The notes: generated by a model not told the origin, from the letters alone. Numbered from the stretch's first letter, positions 36,891-46,799 are shown. The stretch: 62,156 nucleotides of DNA from Desulfopila aestuarii DSM 18488 (GCF_900143695.1 NZ_FRFE01000029.1:1-62156); one strand, 5' to 3'. Numbers and translations: made by a program.

Positions 36891-37159
36891 AGGTCGAATT
36901 GATTTTTGTAGAGTTTGAAAGAGTTGAAATGTGATAAAGGTGTATCATACGTATTGAAAATCACGTTAACGGCACAGCCGACTACTGTAGGATAATCCTG
37001 AAGCACTTGTCAATAATTGAGGCTTTGACCAATTGCTTCTGTCTGCAGGTTTAAAACTCTGCAATAGGCTATCGGCTGTAAACCAGCAAAAGCATGGCTG
37101 CCGGTGTGCTTGCCGCTGCGACTCGACAACTTTTGCAAAAAATGTATCACGTATTGATA

Positions 37160-37750
37160 ATGCGACAATTTACGAACCACAAATTCGCCCTCACCCTTAT
37201 TGTCCTTGCAACGGTATTGCTCGTGCTCTATTTGCATTATTACAGTTCGTCAAATCAAAAATTCAGGCCTGAACAGATTTCCACCGATACCGATCTTACT
37301 CTGCAAAAAATTAAATATACCAAGACACGCGCAGGCAACGCCCTGTGGACCCTCAGCGCTGAAACAGCAGACCAACGAGAAGACGGCGTCATTTCGGCCA
37401 GAAAGGTTAGAGTGACATTCTTTGACAGAAAAAAAGGGGATATCCATATTTCCGCCGATCAGGCACAACTTGTCCCTGAGCTAGAGAAGGTCTCGTTGAG
37501 TTCAAACGTCAAGGTCACTACGTCGCAGGGAGAAACGTTACTAACGGATTTCCTGGAATACAAAGAAAAGGAACATCTCCTTCATAGCGACCAGCCAGCT
37601 CATATTTTCACCGATAGTTACGAAGCAACTGGCAACGGCATGAGTGTAGATTTGCGATATCGGACACTGGTCCTTTTCGGTGGTGTTAAAGCTTCAGTTC
37701 CTAAAAATAGTAATAAGGGTCCAGTTTCCGTCCCCCCTGAACAAAAATAG
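37160..37750 (+). CDS. lptC: LptC-like lipid transport bridge protein
   Basis: 196 residues from the ATG at 37160; longer frames from 37094 or 37142 have no ribosome site. An N-terminal anchor (ALTLIVLATVLLVLYLHY) followed by a periplasmic OstA-like jellyroll (KIKYTKTRAGNALWTLSAETADQREDGVISARKVRVTFFDRKKGDIHISADQAQL, then VKVTTSQGETLLTDFLEYKEKEHLLHSDQPAHIF). It keeps LptC length and fold. LptC holds LPS for hand-over to LptA. Here lptA is absent, and the next gene is lptB after 176 bases. Its place beside a sphingolipid cluster suggests a paralogous lipid-transport role. Confidence 0.85.
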   Translation: MRQFTNHKFALTLIVLATVLLVLYLHYYSSSNQKFRPEQISTDTDLTLQKIKYTKTRAGNALWTLSAETADQREDGVISARKVRVTFFDRKKGDIHISADQAQLVPELEKVSLSSNVKVTTSQGETLLTDFLEYKEKEHLLHSDQPAHIFTDSYEATGNGMSVDLRYRTLVLFGGVKASVPKNSNKGPVSVPPEQK

Positions 37751-37926
37751 GCAAATTTCGTCAACAACCCGGTAAGAATGTCAGCTTTGGGGGGACAAAT
37801 ACGGGGAAATCGCGCAGAAATGATGCACGTCATGCCAACCGCAACCAATTCGGCACACACCGATTGTCAGGAATACCTGAAACCATAGACTCCTTTTTCA
37901 AACATTTACCGCATAGCGAGTGATTA

Positions 37927-38652
37927 ATGGCAAGAAAACTTTCAGCACAAGGCTTGGAAAAATCCTACAAAGGAAGAACAGTTGTTAAAGGCGTCAGCCT
38001 GGAACTCAACGCTGGTCAGGTCATCGGCCTGCTTGGCCCAAACGGCGCAGGAAAAACTACAACATTTTATATGGTCGTCGGACTGATCGAACCCGACAAA
38101 GGCCACGTTTTTCTCGATGAGAGGGACATAACCGATCTGCCGCTCTACGCCAGGGCCAAGGCGGGCATTTCATACCTGCCCCAGGAAAAATCGATTTTTC
38201 ACCGCTTGTCGGTTGAAGACAACATTATGGCAATTCTGGAAACCCTCGATCTCAGCCTGGGCGAAAGGAAATACCGGCAAGAGCAGTTGTTACACGATTT
38301 CAGGTTAACACATGTGGCAAAAAGCCTGAGCTTTACCCTCTCTGGTGGAGAGCAAAAACGTCTCGAATTTGCCAGGGCAATGGTCATTGAGCCAACGTTT
38401 ATCCTGATGGATGAACCTTTTGCCGGAGTCGATCCTATCGCTGTCATAAACATTCAGAATATTATCAGCGAATTGAAGAAAAAGGAGATAGGTGTCCTGA
38501 TATCCGACCATAACGTTCGTGAAACATTGGAGGTCTGCGATTCCGCCTATATTCTCAACCACGGAGAAGTGCTGGAGTTTGGAGAACCAAGCCACATTGC
38601 TGCCAGTTCCAAAGCAAAAGAAGTGTATCTTGGTGAAAAATTTACTCTGTAA
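37927..38652 (+). CDS. lptB: LptB-like ABC transporter ATPase
   Basis: 241 residues, exact LptB length. Walker A GPNGAGKTT, Q-loop SYLPQEKSIFHRLSV, signature LSGGEQKRLEFARAM, Walker B FILMDEPFAGVDP, switch DHNVRETL and the C-terminal EVLEFGEPSHI of the family. LptB couples ATP hydrolysis to LptF/LptG, which are encoded 11 kb downstream inside the sphingolipid cluster. No rpoN or hpf follows, unlike the usual lptC-lptA-lptB-rpoN order. Confidence 0.93.
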   Translation: MARKLSAQGLEKSYKGRTVVKGVSLELNAGQVIGLLGPNGAGKTTTFYMVVGLIEPDKGHVFLDERDITDLPLYARAKAGISYLPQEKSIFHRLSVEDNIMAILETLDLSLGERKYRQEQLLHDFRLTHVAKSLSFTLSGGEQKRLEFARAMVIEPTFILMDEPFAGVDPIAVINIQNIISELKKKEIGVLISDHNVRETLEVCDSAYILNHGEVLEFGEPSHIAASSKAKEVYLGEKFTL

Positions 38653-38769
38653 ACCTGGGACGGCTAGGCAGTTGCACATCTCAATTGTACAGTTGTCAAA
38701 TAACATCCTGAGGAGACGGACTCATTCTCATATTCCGCAGCAAGAATCCCTCATACCCCTACTTCTGCC

Positions 38770-40473
38770 CTAAATACTCCTTACCGAGCCTCCTTCGACG
38801 CGATAGGCCCGGTCTGATGCGTTAAGCAGGGCTGTTTGATGCGAAATAGCAAGGATGGTCAGTTTACCGCGCAAACGGCCCAAGCTCTGACAAATTTCCG
38901 TTTCGCTCTCAGGATCAAGGGCACTGGTTGCTTCATCAAGAATGAGCAACTCCGGCTTGCGAACCAGAGCCCTGGCGATGGTGATGCGCTGCCGCTGCCC
39001 TCCGGAAAGACGGCTGCCCCGCTCACCCACGATCGTATGCATTCCATCGGCTAAGCCCTGGACAAATCTCCATGCACCTGCATCACGCAGGGCGTTCTCC
39101 ACATCCTCTTCGGTCAACTCGCTATCACCGAAGGTGACGTTCATATATATGGTGTCATGCAGCAACAGGGTTTCCTGGGGCACATAACCGATCAACCGCC
39201 GCCAGGCTTTCAGGTCCACGGTGTCAAGTCGCTTCTGATCAAGCCACACATTCCCCTGCTGTGGCAACAGCAGACCGATTATCAGGTCAACTATGGTCGT
39301 TTTGCCCGCCCCGGAAGGCCCGATAATTGCTGTAAATGTACCCTTGGGTATCACCAGGGACACTCCCTGCAGAACCGGCTGCTGGCTGTAGGCAAAACTG
39401 ACACTCTCTAATCGTATTTCCGTATTGAATGTGGGCCTGTCGGTGCCGGAGATGACCTCTTTTTCCTTTTCAGTCTCTTCAATGATGGAGACCAGCGACC
39501 AGTACGCACTCTCGGTAACCACCATGGACTGGTAATCATTCTGGGCTTTCTGCATCGCCTTGAGGATTTTCACCAGCATGAACATCATGAGGAGAATCGT
39601 GGCCAAGGGGATCTTCCACCAGACCATGGCCACATAGAGTGCCCCGGCAAAAAAAATGGTGATCAAGGGCTCCTGAAGAGCTTTCAGGGCCTCCTTGCTG
39701 AAAACCTGATTCTGCAGGGCGCTGTTGAGCTGTTCCGTCTCCTTCTGCAACACCCGGATAGCAGTTTCTTCACGGGCCATTGCCCGCAACGGCTTTATTG
39801 ACTGAAGAGTATCAGTTAGAAGGGTAAGTACAATCTTCAGGATACGAGTCTGGTTTCTGCCGGCTGCTTTTGCTCTAGTAACCAGCCGCCGGAGAACAAA
39901 CAGAATAATCACACCTGCACCCAGAGTAGCAATAGTTGCCTTCCAGGCCAGTACAAGCGCAATAACAGCATATACAACCGCAAATACCAGCGAAGCAATA
40001 AGACGAATACTAAACGAATAGGCCTCGGCAGCCCGGTTGGCCTCAGTGGCGAAAGCATTGCCAAACCGACCTATCTGCTGATGGACATAATATTCCCATC
40101 GTGATGCAAAAAGAGCATTGATTAAAGCAAGCCGCAAATCGGTGGCAACCTGCGCAACCATATAGCCGACCCGCTTGTCTGCCAACAAAACCAATAACGC
40201 TTTGAGCAGAATACTCAGAACAAATATAACAAGCAGCACACCTACTGTCGGCGACAGATCAACGCTATCCAACAAGCGGATGACCAACCCCTCCAGCGAA
40301 GACTGCTTCTGCGAAGCAGCCCCTAACGTTTCCGGGTTGTCAAAGGCGAGGCTCAACAACGGCACCAGCATGGAGAGCCCAAAACCTTCTGCTAAACCAG
40401 CAAACAGCACGGCCACAAGAGTTATGACGCTTTGTGCCGGGTACCGTCTGAGAAATGTGAAAATGAAGCGCAC
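38770..40473 (-). CDS. MsbA-like lipid-flippase ABC transporter
   Basis: 567 residues: six-helix export domain (about 1-310) then ATPase domain with Walker A GPSGAGKTT, Q-loop YVPQETLLLHDTI, signature [15 protein letters not shown], Walker B LLILDEATSALDPESE and switch His in ISHQTALL. It is the last gene of the minus-strand run acyl-ACP synthetase, ketosphinganine reductase, ACP, SPT, flippase; it starts 12 bases after the SPT stop, so they are probably co-transcribed. Half-size exporters such as MsbA flip lipid A or glycolipids across the inner membrane, and the position makes a ceramide-lipid flippase the best guess. Confidence 0.93.
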   Translation of the reverse strand: MRFIFTFLRRYPAQSVITLVAVLFAGLAEGFGLSMLVPLLSLAFDNPETLGAASQKQSSLEGLVIRLLDSVDLSPTVGVLLVIFVLSILLKALLVLLADKRVGYMVAQVATDLRLALINALFASRWEYYVHQQIGRFGNAFATEANRAAEAYSFSIRLIASLVFAVVYAVIALVLAWKATIATLGAGVIILFVLRRLVTRAKAAGRNQTRILKIVLTLLTDTLQSIKPLRAMAREETAIRVLQKETEQLNSALQNQVFSKEALKALQEPLITIFFAGALYVAMVWWKIPLATILLMMFMLVKILKAMQKAQNDYQSMVVTESAYWSLVSIIEETEKEKEVISGTDRPTFNTEIRLESVSFAYSQQPVLQGVSLVIPKGTFTAIIGPSGAGKTTIVDLIIGLLLPQQGNVWLDQKRLDTVDLKAWRRLIGYVPQETLLLHDTIYMNVTFGDSELTEEDVENALRDAGAWRFVQGLADGMHTIVGERGSRLSGGQRQRITIARALVRKPELLILDEATSALDPESETEICQSLGRLRGKLTILAISHQTALLNASDRAYRVEGGSVRSI

Positions 40474-40485
40474 GACTGTTCGAGC

Positions 40486-41670
40486 TCAATCCTGGTTCTT
40501 GCTCAGGGAAGCAAAAGCATCGGCTATTTTTTCCACCTGCTGTGGTGAATGAGCGGCACTCAAACTGCAGCGAAGCAGCACACCACCATCCGGTGTGGCG
40601 GGAGGCAAAACCATGTTGACGTAGATGGAACGCTCCAAAAGCCCATTCCAGATAGCATAGGCCTCATCGATATTGTCATAACGGATGGCAATAATCGGGC
40701 TTGGTTCCGAACCTACCTTGTATCCCAAATCCTGGAGTCGCCGATGCAAATTTCTGGCGTTATCCCAGAGTTGCGTCCGCAATTCCGGCTGAGAACGGAT
40801 AACCTGCAGGGCTGCACGAGTGGAGGCGATAGCCGAGGATGCGGATGAGGCGGTAAACACGTAAGGCCTGCTCGCATAACGGACAAGATCAAGTTCCGGG
40901 TGATTACTTGAGCAAAATCCGCCAATCGCACCAAGACTTTTACTGAAGGTGCCAATCACAAAATCCACATCCTCCTCAACCTTGGCCTCTTCAGCCAAAC
41001 CGCGCCCATTCTCCCCGAGAACGCCCAGAGAGTGTGCCTCATCAACAATGAGGTTCACCCCGTACTTTTTCTTGAGTACGACGATCTCTGCCAAGGGCGC
41101 TCGATCACCCATCATGCTGTAGATTCCTTCAACAACAATCAGGATATTGGTTTTTCGTTCTGCAAGGCGCTGCAGACGCTTCTCCAGATCCGCTGGATTG
41201 TTGTGCCGGAACCGAATCACTTCAGCACCACCGAGTTTACAACCGTCGTAAATGGAAGCATGACAGTCACCATCGAGAAGAATAACCTCTCCAGGTCCAA
41301 CCAAGGTAGAAAGAATCGCCAGATTCGCCACATATCCCGTTGAAAAAACAATGGTTTTCTTTCTATCTAAAAAATCGGACAGTTCCTGCTCCAACGCGAC
41401 ATGTCCTGAAAGTGTGCCATTCGCCATGCGGGAACCTGTAGTGCCAGTCCCCTCTTTCTTCACAGCCTGGCATGAGGCCTGGATGCACGCATCATTAAAT
41501 GTCAGCCCCAGATAGTTGTTGGTCCCGGCAAGGATGACAGGTTTACCGTCGATCACCGCTTCGGTCGCGGAGCGAATGTCTTCCATCACGATATTCAGGA
41601 ACCTGCCGTGATGTCTCTCCAACTCCTCACGAACTACTGCCAGCTTTTGAAACTTATCGAAAATAGCCAC
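40486..41670 (-). CDS. spt: Serine palmitoyltransferase-like AONS-family aminotransferase
   Basis: 394 residues. PLP-fold features: His127 in DCHASIYDG stacking on PLP, Asp200 in IVDEAHS, and the Schiff-base Lys234 in GTFSKSLGAIGG. Most of the C-terminal half, including RPYVFTAS, YVNMVLPPATPDGG and LLRCSLSAAHSPQQV, resembles bacterial SPT more than BioF or KBL. The Arg before PPATP that binds the substrate carboxylate in the Sphingomonas enzyme is Leu here (by memory), while the Arg in LLRCS is kept. Encoded between a dedicated ACP (2 bases away) and an MsbA-like flippase. Reaction: condense an acyl-ACP with serine to ketosphinganine; cysteate use (sulfonolipid) is an alternative. Confidence 0.88.
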   Translation of the reverse strand: MAIFDKFQKLAVVREELERHHGRFLNIVMEDIRSATEAVIDGKPVILAGTNNYLGLTFNDACIQASCQAVKKEGTGTTGSRMANGTLSGHVALEQELSDFLDRKKTIVFSTGYVANLAILSTLVGPGEVILLDGDCHASIYDGCKLGGAEVIRFRHNNPADLEKRLQRLAERKTNILIVVEGIYSMMGDRAPLAEIVVLKKKYGVNLIVDEAHSLGVLGENGRGLAEEAKVEEDVDFVIGTFSKSLGAIGGFCSSNHPELDLVRYASRPYVFTASSASSAIASTRAALQVIRSQPELRTQLWDNARNLHRRLQDLGYKVGSEPSPIIAIRYDNIDEAYAIWNGLLERSIYVNMVLPPATPDGGVLLRCSLSAAHSPQQVEKIADAFASLSKNQD

Positions 41671-41672
41671 TC

Positions 41673-41924
41673 TTATTCACTTTTAATTATTTTTTGTAAT
41701 TCTCTGGCCAAATCATTCGCCGTGCGAACCCCAGGCATAACATTCATCGGAATGGAAATATCAAAGCTGTCTTCCAGGGATTCCAGGATTTCAAGGACTT
41801 TCATTGAGTCGAGACCCAAATCATCAATCAGATCCAGGTCGGCTTTTATCTCCGGTCCACCTTCCGGCAATGTCACTGCCAGTATTTCAAGAATCTTTTG
41901 CAAAACATCATCATGTTCCTTCAT
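41673..41924 (-). CDS. acpR: Dedicated acyl carrier protein for sphingolipid synthesis
   Basis: 83 residues, acidic, with the phosphopantetheine attachment site GLDSMK (Ser at about residue 40) in a helix bundle sequence. Ends two bases before the SPT gene. In the known Caulobacter pathway a stand-alone ACP in exactly this position supplies acyl chains to Spt. Acyl loading would be by the acyl-ACP synthetase encoded at 43.1 kb. Confidence 0.9.
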   Translation of the reverse strand: MKEHDDVLQKILEILAVTLPEGGPEIKADLDLIDDLGLDSMKVLEILESLEDSFDISIPMNVMPGVRTANDLARELQKIIKSE

Positions 41925-42071
41925 GGAGCCTTGTTCCTTCTTCAGTCCTTATGTGTTAGCAACAACACCTTCACTTTGACAAGCATATTATCTATCTCTA
42001 TGAAGCTGCGATACAATCTCAATTTTCCATCAACCGGCCCCCTCGCACATCTCCAGAGGACGGCCGATGAC

Positions 42072-42995
42072 TCAGGCAAAGGTATTTCTCAATCCTTCCA
42101 TGAGGCCAACCTCAGGTTTCCAACCAGTCTCAAGGCTGAGTTGCGAGTTGTCAGCAACCCAGTCAGGATGTATCAATTCCCGCACCTTACCAGGCGTCAA
42201 CATCGGCATGCCGCCAAACACCTTTCGCGACAACAGGTTGATCGATGCCAACCGATCGACAACAGTAATCGGAATATGGACCCGATGGATATCTTTCCCC
42301 CGCATCTGCTCAACTACTTCAATGATTTCCTGCCAGGAATACCCATCCTGTTTTCCGTCATGCAGTTCATATATTTGTTGCGGCCGCCTGCCATTCTTCA
42401 ACCAGCTGATTACCGCACACGCCAAATCCTCCACATGGAGAAGAGAGACACGGCTATGGTCCCCACCAATCAGCGGAGCCACTCCGCGGAACATCCATTG
42501 AAACAGTGGTCGCATCTCCCGATCCCCTGGTCCATAGACAGCTGGCGGCCGAAACGCCCCCCAGAACATATCTCCCGCATGAGCGGCCAACGCCTCCTCC
42601 CCTCTCCGTTTACTCGCAGCATAATGCGATAGCTGTGGCTCTCTGGCAGCAAGAGAGGAGATCAGTAAAAAGCGCGGAGCCGTCTCCTGGCTGGCTGCTA
42701 TCCGTGCCAAATGGGTGGTGCCCTCAACATTCACCCGATCAAAATCCTGCTGTGCAGCACCTCGAACAGCGCCGGCGCAGTGAACCACCGCGGTTGTGCC
42801 TGCTACCAGCCGTTGCAATGCTTCCGAATCCTGCAACCCACCGACCACCCACTCTATCGCCAGGTCCTGTGGTCGCTTAGGGTATGATGCTGCCCGCACA
42901 AGCGCACGGACACGCCAGCCGGTTTCTGACAGCCGCTGCGCCAACACACGGCCTATAAACCCGGTCGCTCCGGTTATGGCGATGATATTATCCAT
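42072..42995 (-). CDS. cerR: NAD(P)-dependent reductase, CerR-like (extended SDR)
   Basis: 307 residues. Rossmann nucleotide motif ITGATGFIGRVLA, VVHCAGAVRG, LLISSLAAREPQLS, and the catalytic YAASK (YxxxK), followed by FRPPAVYGPGD, all as in extended epimerase-type SDRs. Bacterial 3-ketosphinganine reductase CerR belongs to this group, and the gene sits between the acyl-ACP synthetase and the ACP. It should reduce the keto group of ketosphinganine, or of oxidised ceramide. Confidence 0.85.
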   Translation of the reverse strand: MDNIIAITGATGFIGRVLAQRLSETGWRVRALVRAASYPKRPQDLAIEWVVGGLQDSEALQRLVAGTTAVVHCAGAVRGAAQQDFDRVNVEGTTHLARIAASQETAPRFLLISSLAAREPQLSHYAASKRRGEEALAAHAGDMFWGAFRPPAVYGPGDREMRPLFQWMFRGVAPLIGGDHSRVSLLHVEDLACAVISWLKNGRRPQQIYELHDGKQDGYSWQEIIEVVEQMRGKDIHRVHIPITVVDRLASINLLSRKVFGGMPMLTPGKVRELIHPDWVADNSQLSLETGWKPEVGLMEGLRNTFA

Positions 42996-43136
42996 GAATA
43001 CTTAAAAGTCCCTTGCGCCATGCAAAGGTATGGCGATATCTGCTGTTAGTCTGGATGTAAAATGGTCATCAGGAGAATGCGGCAACAGTAACAACAGTAC
43101 CTGGAAAGCCAAGCTTCCCTATACTGCAAAGGGAAT

Positions 43137-44873
43137 TCAAGACATCTGGCTATCGGTTGCAATCTTTTGAAGATAAATGTTTTTTGTCGCGTGTCGTGAT
43201 GGCTTCCCTGATGTCGTACGAGTCAACGTTCCTCGTGGCACCAGCTCAATGACACAGTCAATACCCAGCTCCTGCCGAATTTGACGGCTCAAGCGGTTGA
43301 TGAGATCCAGACGCGGCTGTTGTTCACTGATTCGGCATTCGACCATCATAACAGCCAGTTCCTCTCCTTGGGAATTATGAACGAAGAAGGCCATCGCATC
43401 TCCGGTCCGAATCTCATCCTGGCATTCTGCAATGTATTCGATGTCCTGAGGCCAGATATTACGGCCATTGATGATGATCATATCTTTGGCGCGGCCGGTG
43501 ATAACAATCTCTGAACCGATGCGGTAAGCAATATCACCGGTATTAAACCAGCCATCTTCAGACAATACTTCACGGGTAAGCTTCAAATTGCCAAAATAAC
43601 CGGACATGAGGCTTGCCCCACGCAGAAACAATGCCCCACATTGTCGCTCGGGAAGAGTATGCCCTTCACTGTCCCGGATTTCGAAATCATAATCCGGCAT
43701 TAAGACCCCACAATTCACGAAGGAAGTTGAACGATACTCCTCCTGGTCCCCCGCCGGTGGCACCGGTATGGCCCGGCCATGCTCCAAAAGCTGATCGCTG
43801 TTAACATGATCGATCTTCAGCCCGTCTTCCAGGGAGCCGAAGGTTACAGCCAGAGAGCATTCCGCCATTCCATAGCAGGCCAGGAATGCCTGCTCGTCAA
43901 AACCAGCAGGTGCCAGTCTTTCTGCAAAACGGGCCAAAGTCTGCGGCCGAATGATTTCCGCGCCGGCACCTGCCACTCGCCAGCTCCGTAGATCATATGC
44001 CTCAACATCGCCATCTCGGAGACGGCGAGCCACAAGATCATAGCCGAAAGGTGGGCTGAAGGATATTGTACCTTTATTCTCTGAAAGCAGCTTCAGCCAC
44101 AACCTGGGCCGCATAGCAAAATCCCTGGTACGCAGAAAATCTACGGAAAGCTGACATGCCATCGGAACCAGCAATAAACCAATCAACCCCATGTCGTGAT
44201 AGAAAGGCAACCAGGATACGGCACGATCCCCAGTGCGTACCTTGACGCCATGCTGAATGATGATCTGGAGGTTATGGCAAACAGCCTTCTGTGTTATCAT
44301 AACCCCACGGGGAAACCGGGTACTGCCTGAGGTATACTGCAGATAAGCAAGCTCTTTCGGACCTTTGGGCTGCAGGTCTTCTGCTGAATCGGGAAGATTT
44401 TTCACATCTTGCAGACTACCAATAAAAGGTATCATCAGGTCATCGGCTGCCTCGGTCAAAAAAGGCATGAATTCATCAGTAGCCAGTGCAACCTTAGCCT
44501 GACAGTCATCTAACAGCCGTCCAAGCTGCCTCACATACTCCTGTCGGCCATTTAATTGAATCACCGCCGGCAGGGGGACAGGAGTCAACCCAGCATATTG
44601 ACAGGCAAAGAAAAATACGACAAAATCCGGATGAGTATCGGCGATAAGTGCAACACGCGAACCTCGAGATAACCCAATAGACAGCATTTTTTTTGCCAGG
44701 GAGCGGGCCTCAACTTGCAGATTGGCATACGGCAAAACGGAACACAGTTCACCACGTCCGGAATAGAAATTGTAGCCGGTTTCGCCTCTTGCAGCATAGT
44801 CCAATGCTTCTACCAGTGTTGTAAAGCTCCCTTTCTGCAATGGTAAGTTATGAAAAGTCGGCGTTGCCTGCAT
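43137..44873 (-). CDS. aasR: Acyl-ACP synthetase/fatty acyl-AMP ligase
   Basis: 578 residues, AMP-dependent synthetase fold. YTSGSTRFPRGVMITQKAV is the phosphate loop, FLACYGMAECSLAV the adenylate motif, WFNTGDIAYRIGSEIVITGRAKDMIIINGRNIWPQDIE the hinge and C-terminal motif. The FAAL-type look suggests acyl-AMP made from a free fatty acid and passed to ACP rather than CoA. First gene of the minus-strand run acyl-ACP synthetase, CerR, ACP, SPT, flippase. Its ortholog position in Caulobacter is filled by an acyl-CoA/ACP synthetase needed for ceramide synthesis. Confidence 0.88.
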   Translation of the reverse strand: MQATPTFHNLPLQKGSFTTLVEALDYAARGETGYNFYSGRGELCSVLPYANLQVEARSLAKKMLSIGLSRGSRVALIADTHPDFVVFFFACQYAGLTPVPLPAVIQLNGRQEYVRQLGRLLDDCQAKVALATDEFMPFLTEAADDLMIPFIGSLQDVKNLPDSAEDLQPKGPKELAYLQYTSGSTRFPRGVMITQKAVCHNLQIIIQHGVKVRTGDRAVSWLPFYHDMGLIGLLLVPMACQLSVDFLRTRDFAMRPRLWLKLLSENKGTISFSPPFGYDLVARRLRDGDVEAYDLRSWRVAGAGAEIIRPQTLARFAERLAPAGFDEQAFLACYGMAECSLAVTFGSLEDGLKIDHVNSDQLLEHGRAIPVPPAGDQEEYRSTSFVNCGVLMPDYDFEIRDSEGHTLPERQCGALFLRGASLMSGYFGNLKLTREVLSEDGWFNTGDIAYRIGSEIVITGRAKDMIIINGRNIWPQDIEYIAECQDEIRTGDAMAFFVHNSQGEELAVMMVECRISEQQPRLDLINRLSRQIRQELGIDCVIELVPRGTLTRTTSGKPSRHATKNIYLQKIATDSQMS

Positions 44874-44998
44874 GATGTGTCACATCTCCAACATAAAGCA
44901 TCTATTTATTTTGTTCACATTACTGAATAGTTAATTTTCCCTTTGACTACATAACAAATACAAGCATATTCCACCAGCCAAAAAACAGGAAACTGGCC

Positions 44999-45973
44999 AT
45001 GTCATCACCCTCTTCTCTCCTTATTACAACGTGTTTACTGGTTATCTTGTGTATTACCCCTCATCCCTCCTACGCCCAGGAGCAAAATAGCCACGGAGCA
45101 CTACCGCGGGAGACGAGCCTCTGGCGGGGGCTCCAATTTACCTCTTCAACCCTTCTGGCCAAACTCAAGGTAAAGATCTTTCTTGACTCCGTCACTGTGG
45201 AAACTCCCTTCAGTTCATTGGCAAAAGATCTGCCTGATGACTCAACAGTAAACGAGCACCGTATGCAGCTAACCGTTGACTTTGCTGCTCAAGGTGCGTT
45301 TCTGGGCGAAACCCACTACAAGGAGAGCACGATTTTCAACGAGGAGAACCTGCTCCCATATCAGCGAAATCGCATCATGGATAATGGTACGGAGAAATGG
45401 GCCAAGGTATACTTCTGGCAGGAAAAAGGAGTGCAAAGATATAGAATTATGCCGGCAAATGGAAAGGAGAAAAATCTTTCCCCAGAGAAGTGGACACGAA
45501 AAACCGCAACTTTTTATCCATACCCGCAACAGAGCATCAACTGCGGTACTATATTAGACTCTTCTCTTCTTCTCTACCTTCTGTCTAACCGAACTACAGC
45601 TCAAAATCAGGAACCTTTCACGATATGCGTCTTTGGCAAGAAACAGCTGCACCGCCTCTCAATCACTCTGGCAAACAGCAAACCACTATCAGTATCCTAC
45701 CGCAGTCGTTCTGCTTCACAAAACATCACGGTGAAAAGGGAGACACTTCCGCTCGTCTACGACATCGCTGTGGAGACGATCCCAACAGCAAACGAAGAGC
45801 CGGAAACATTTTCTTTTGTGGGTTTGAACAATGACATCCGGATCGCCATGGACCGAGACACCCGCCTGCCACTGAAAATCCAGGGAACAAATAAGAGCAT
45901 CGGCCGGCTGGTACTGGATCTCCATGAAGTATCCTGGGGACCTGGAGGTGAATTAAACCAGATAACAGATTGA
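44999..45973 (+). CDS. Periplasmic protein, DUF3108-like
   Basis: 324 residues. A signal peptide ends near SYAQE. The mature part looks like a DUF3108-type beta-rich protein (VYDIAVETIPTANEEPETFSFVG and the late block WGPGGELNQ). The region HYKESTIFNEENLLPYQRN also fits. Function unknown; related proteins are periplasmic or outer-membrane associated and one structural relative carries lipids. Divergent from the acyl-ACP synthetase by 125 bases, so it may share its regulation. I do not claim a function. Confidence 0.65.
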   Translation: MSSPSSLLITTCLLVILCITPHPSYAQEQNSHGALPRETSLWRGLQFTSSTLLAKLKVKIFLDSVTVETPFSSLAKDLPDDSTVNEHRMQLTVDFAAQGAFLGETHYKESTIFNEENLLPYQRNRIMDNGTEKWAKVYFWQEKGVQRYRIMPANGKEKNLSPEKWTRKTATFYPYPQQSINCGTILDSSLLLYLLSNRTTAQNQEPFTICVFGKKQLHRLSITLANSKPLSVSYRSRSASQNITVKRETLPLVYDIAVETIPTANEEPETFSFVGLNNDIRIAMDRDTRLPLKIQGTNKSIGRLVLDLHEVSWGPGGELNQITD

Positions 45974-46001
45974 TTACTCTGACAAATAAGTCAGACGTTC
46001 A

Positions 46002-46799
46002 TCATTTATGCAAAGCTATTTGTCGAACGAGTTGCAAGTCTTCCGCGGAGTCGACATCTATGGCTGCCTCTGGGTATGGCATAACAACAACTCCGGCCCT
46101 ACAACCTAGTCGTTGTGACAACTGTCCCATTGCATCAGAAAGTGTCAGCCGTCCTGCCAAATAACGAAAGACAGTCAGCCAGCCGAGAATGGAGATCACC
46201 TTGAAAGGATTCTTACGTTGCTGCTCAACCTGCCGCCAGAACGACGGAACAGTTCTGGATTGCGGGGTTATGAATGCAAAAAGGTTGCAGGAGCAGTAGG
46301 CTCCATCCCGAAATCTGTAGGCCGTCCTCGAGGTTTGCGGGTACGCGGACATGACCGTTTCACGTCTGGCTACCGCTGCAATCACATCACATCCCGATTT
46401 CTCTGCTTCATCTAAGAAATACGTAACTACCCTGGGACTCAACAGGGCATGATCACTGGTCGTCAACAACACAGCTTTGTCCGCCGGTTGTGATTTCAGC
46501 GCCTCGTACGCACTTAAGCTTGGAGTGGCCTGGCTTTCCATCCAGTCGGCCTGACCGGACGTAAGATAGTCATCAAGTTCCCGTTCCTCTTTGACAATAG
46601 AACCAGGAGGACCGCAAAGAAGCACACTGTCAATCTTCCCAGAAGCAGAAAGTGCACCCAAGACCCTGAATATCATGGGAATCCCGTTCACCGAAGCCAG
46701 CGATTTGCAACGAACACCGGCAGCGGCAGCCACCGGATTCTCCGCTTCCCTGTCAGCCGCGAGGACAATTGCCGAAAAAGACTGCCCTATGCTACGCAT
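46002..46799 (-). CDS. NTP transferase domain protein (MobA-like)
   Basis: 265 residues. Starts FSAIVLAADREAENPVAAAAGVRCKSLASVNGIPMIFRVL, the nucleotidyltransferase fold of MobA/GlmU-type enzymes, although the classical GxGxR loop is altered. VDVDSAEDLQLV near the end matches the MobA-like C-terminus. It lies 11 bases after the ceramide synthase gene on the same strand, so they are probably co-expressed. It would activate a sugar-phosphate or alcohol-phosphate, possibly a headgroup precursor. Confidence 0.7.
   Translation of the reverse strand: MRSIGQSFSAIVLAADREAENPVAAAAGVRCKSLASVNGIPMIFRVLGALSASGKIDSVLLCGPPGSIVKEERELDDYLTSGQADWMESQATPSLSAYEALKSQPADKAVLLTTSDHALLSPRVVTYFLDEAEKSGCDVIAAVARRETVMSAYPQTSRTAYRFRDGAYCSCNLFAFITPQSRTVPSFWRQVEQQRKNPFKVISILGWLTVFRYLAGRLTLSDAMGQLSQRLGCRAGVVVMPYPEAAIDVDSAEDLQLVRQIALHK

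Noticed and set aside
37160-38652. Calling LptC/LptB the ordinary LPS export genes
   Set aside because: Kept as Lpt family, but the missing lptA and rpoN and the sphingolipid context make plain LPS export doubtful; this needs the rest of the genome.
40486-44873. Biotin synthesis (BioF) reading of the aminotransferase region
   Set aside because: No bioA, bioB or bioD nearby, and the C-terminal half looks like SPT with its ACP and reductase beside it.
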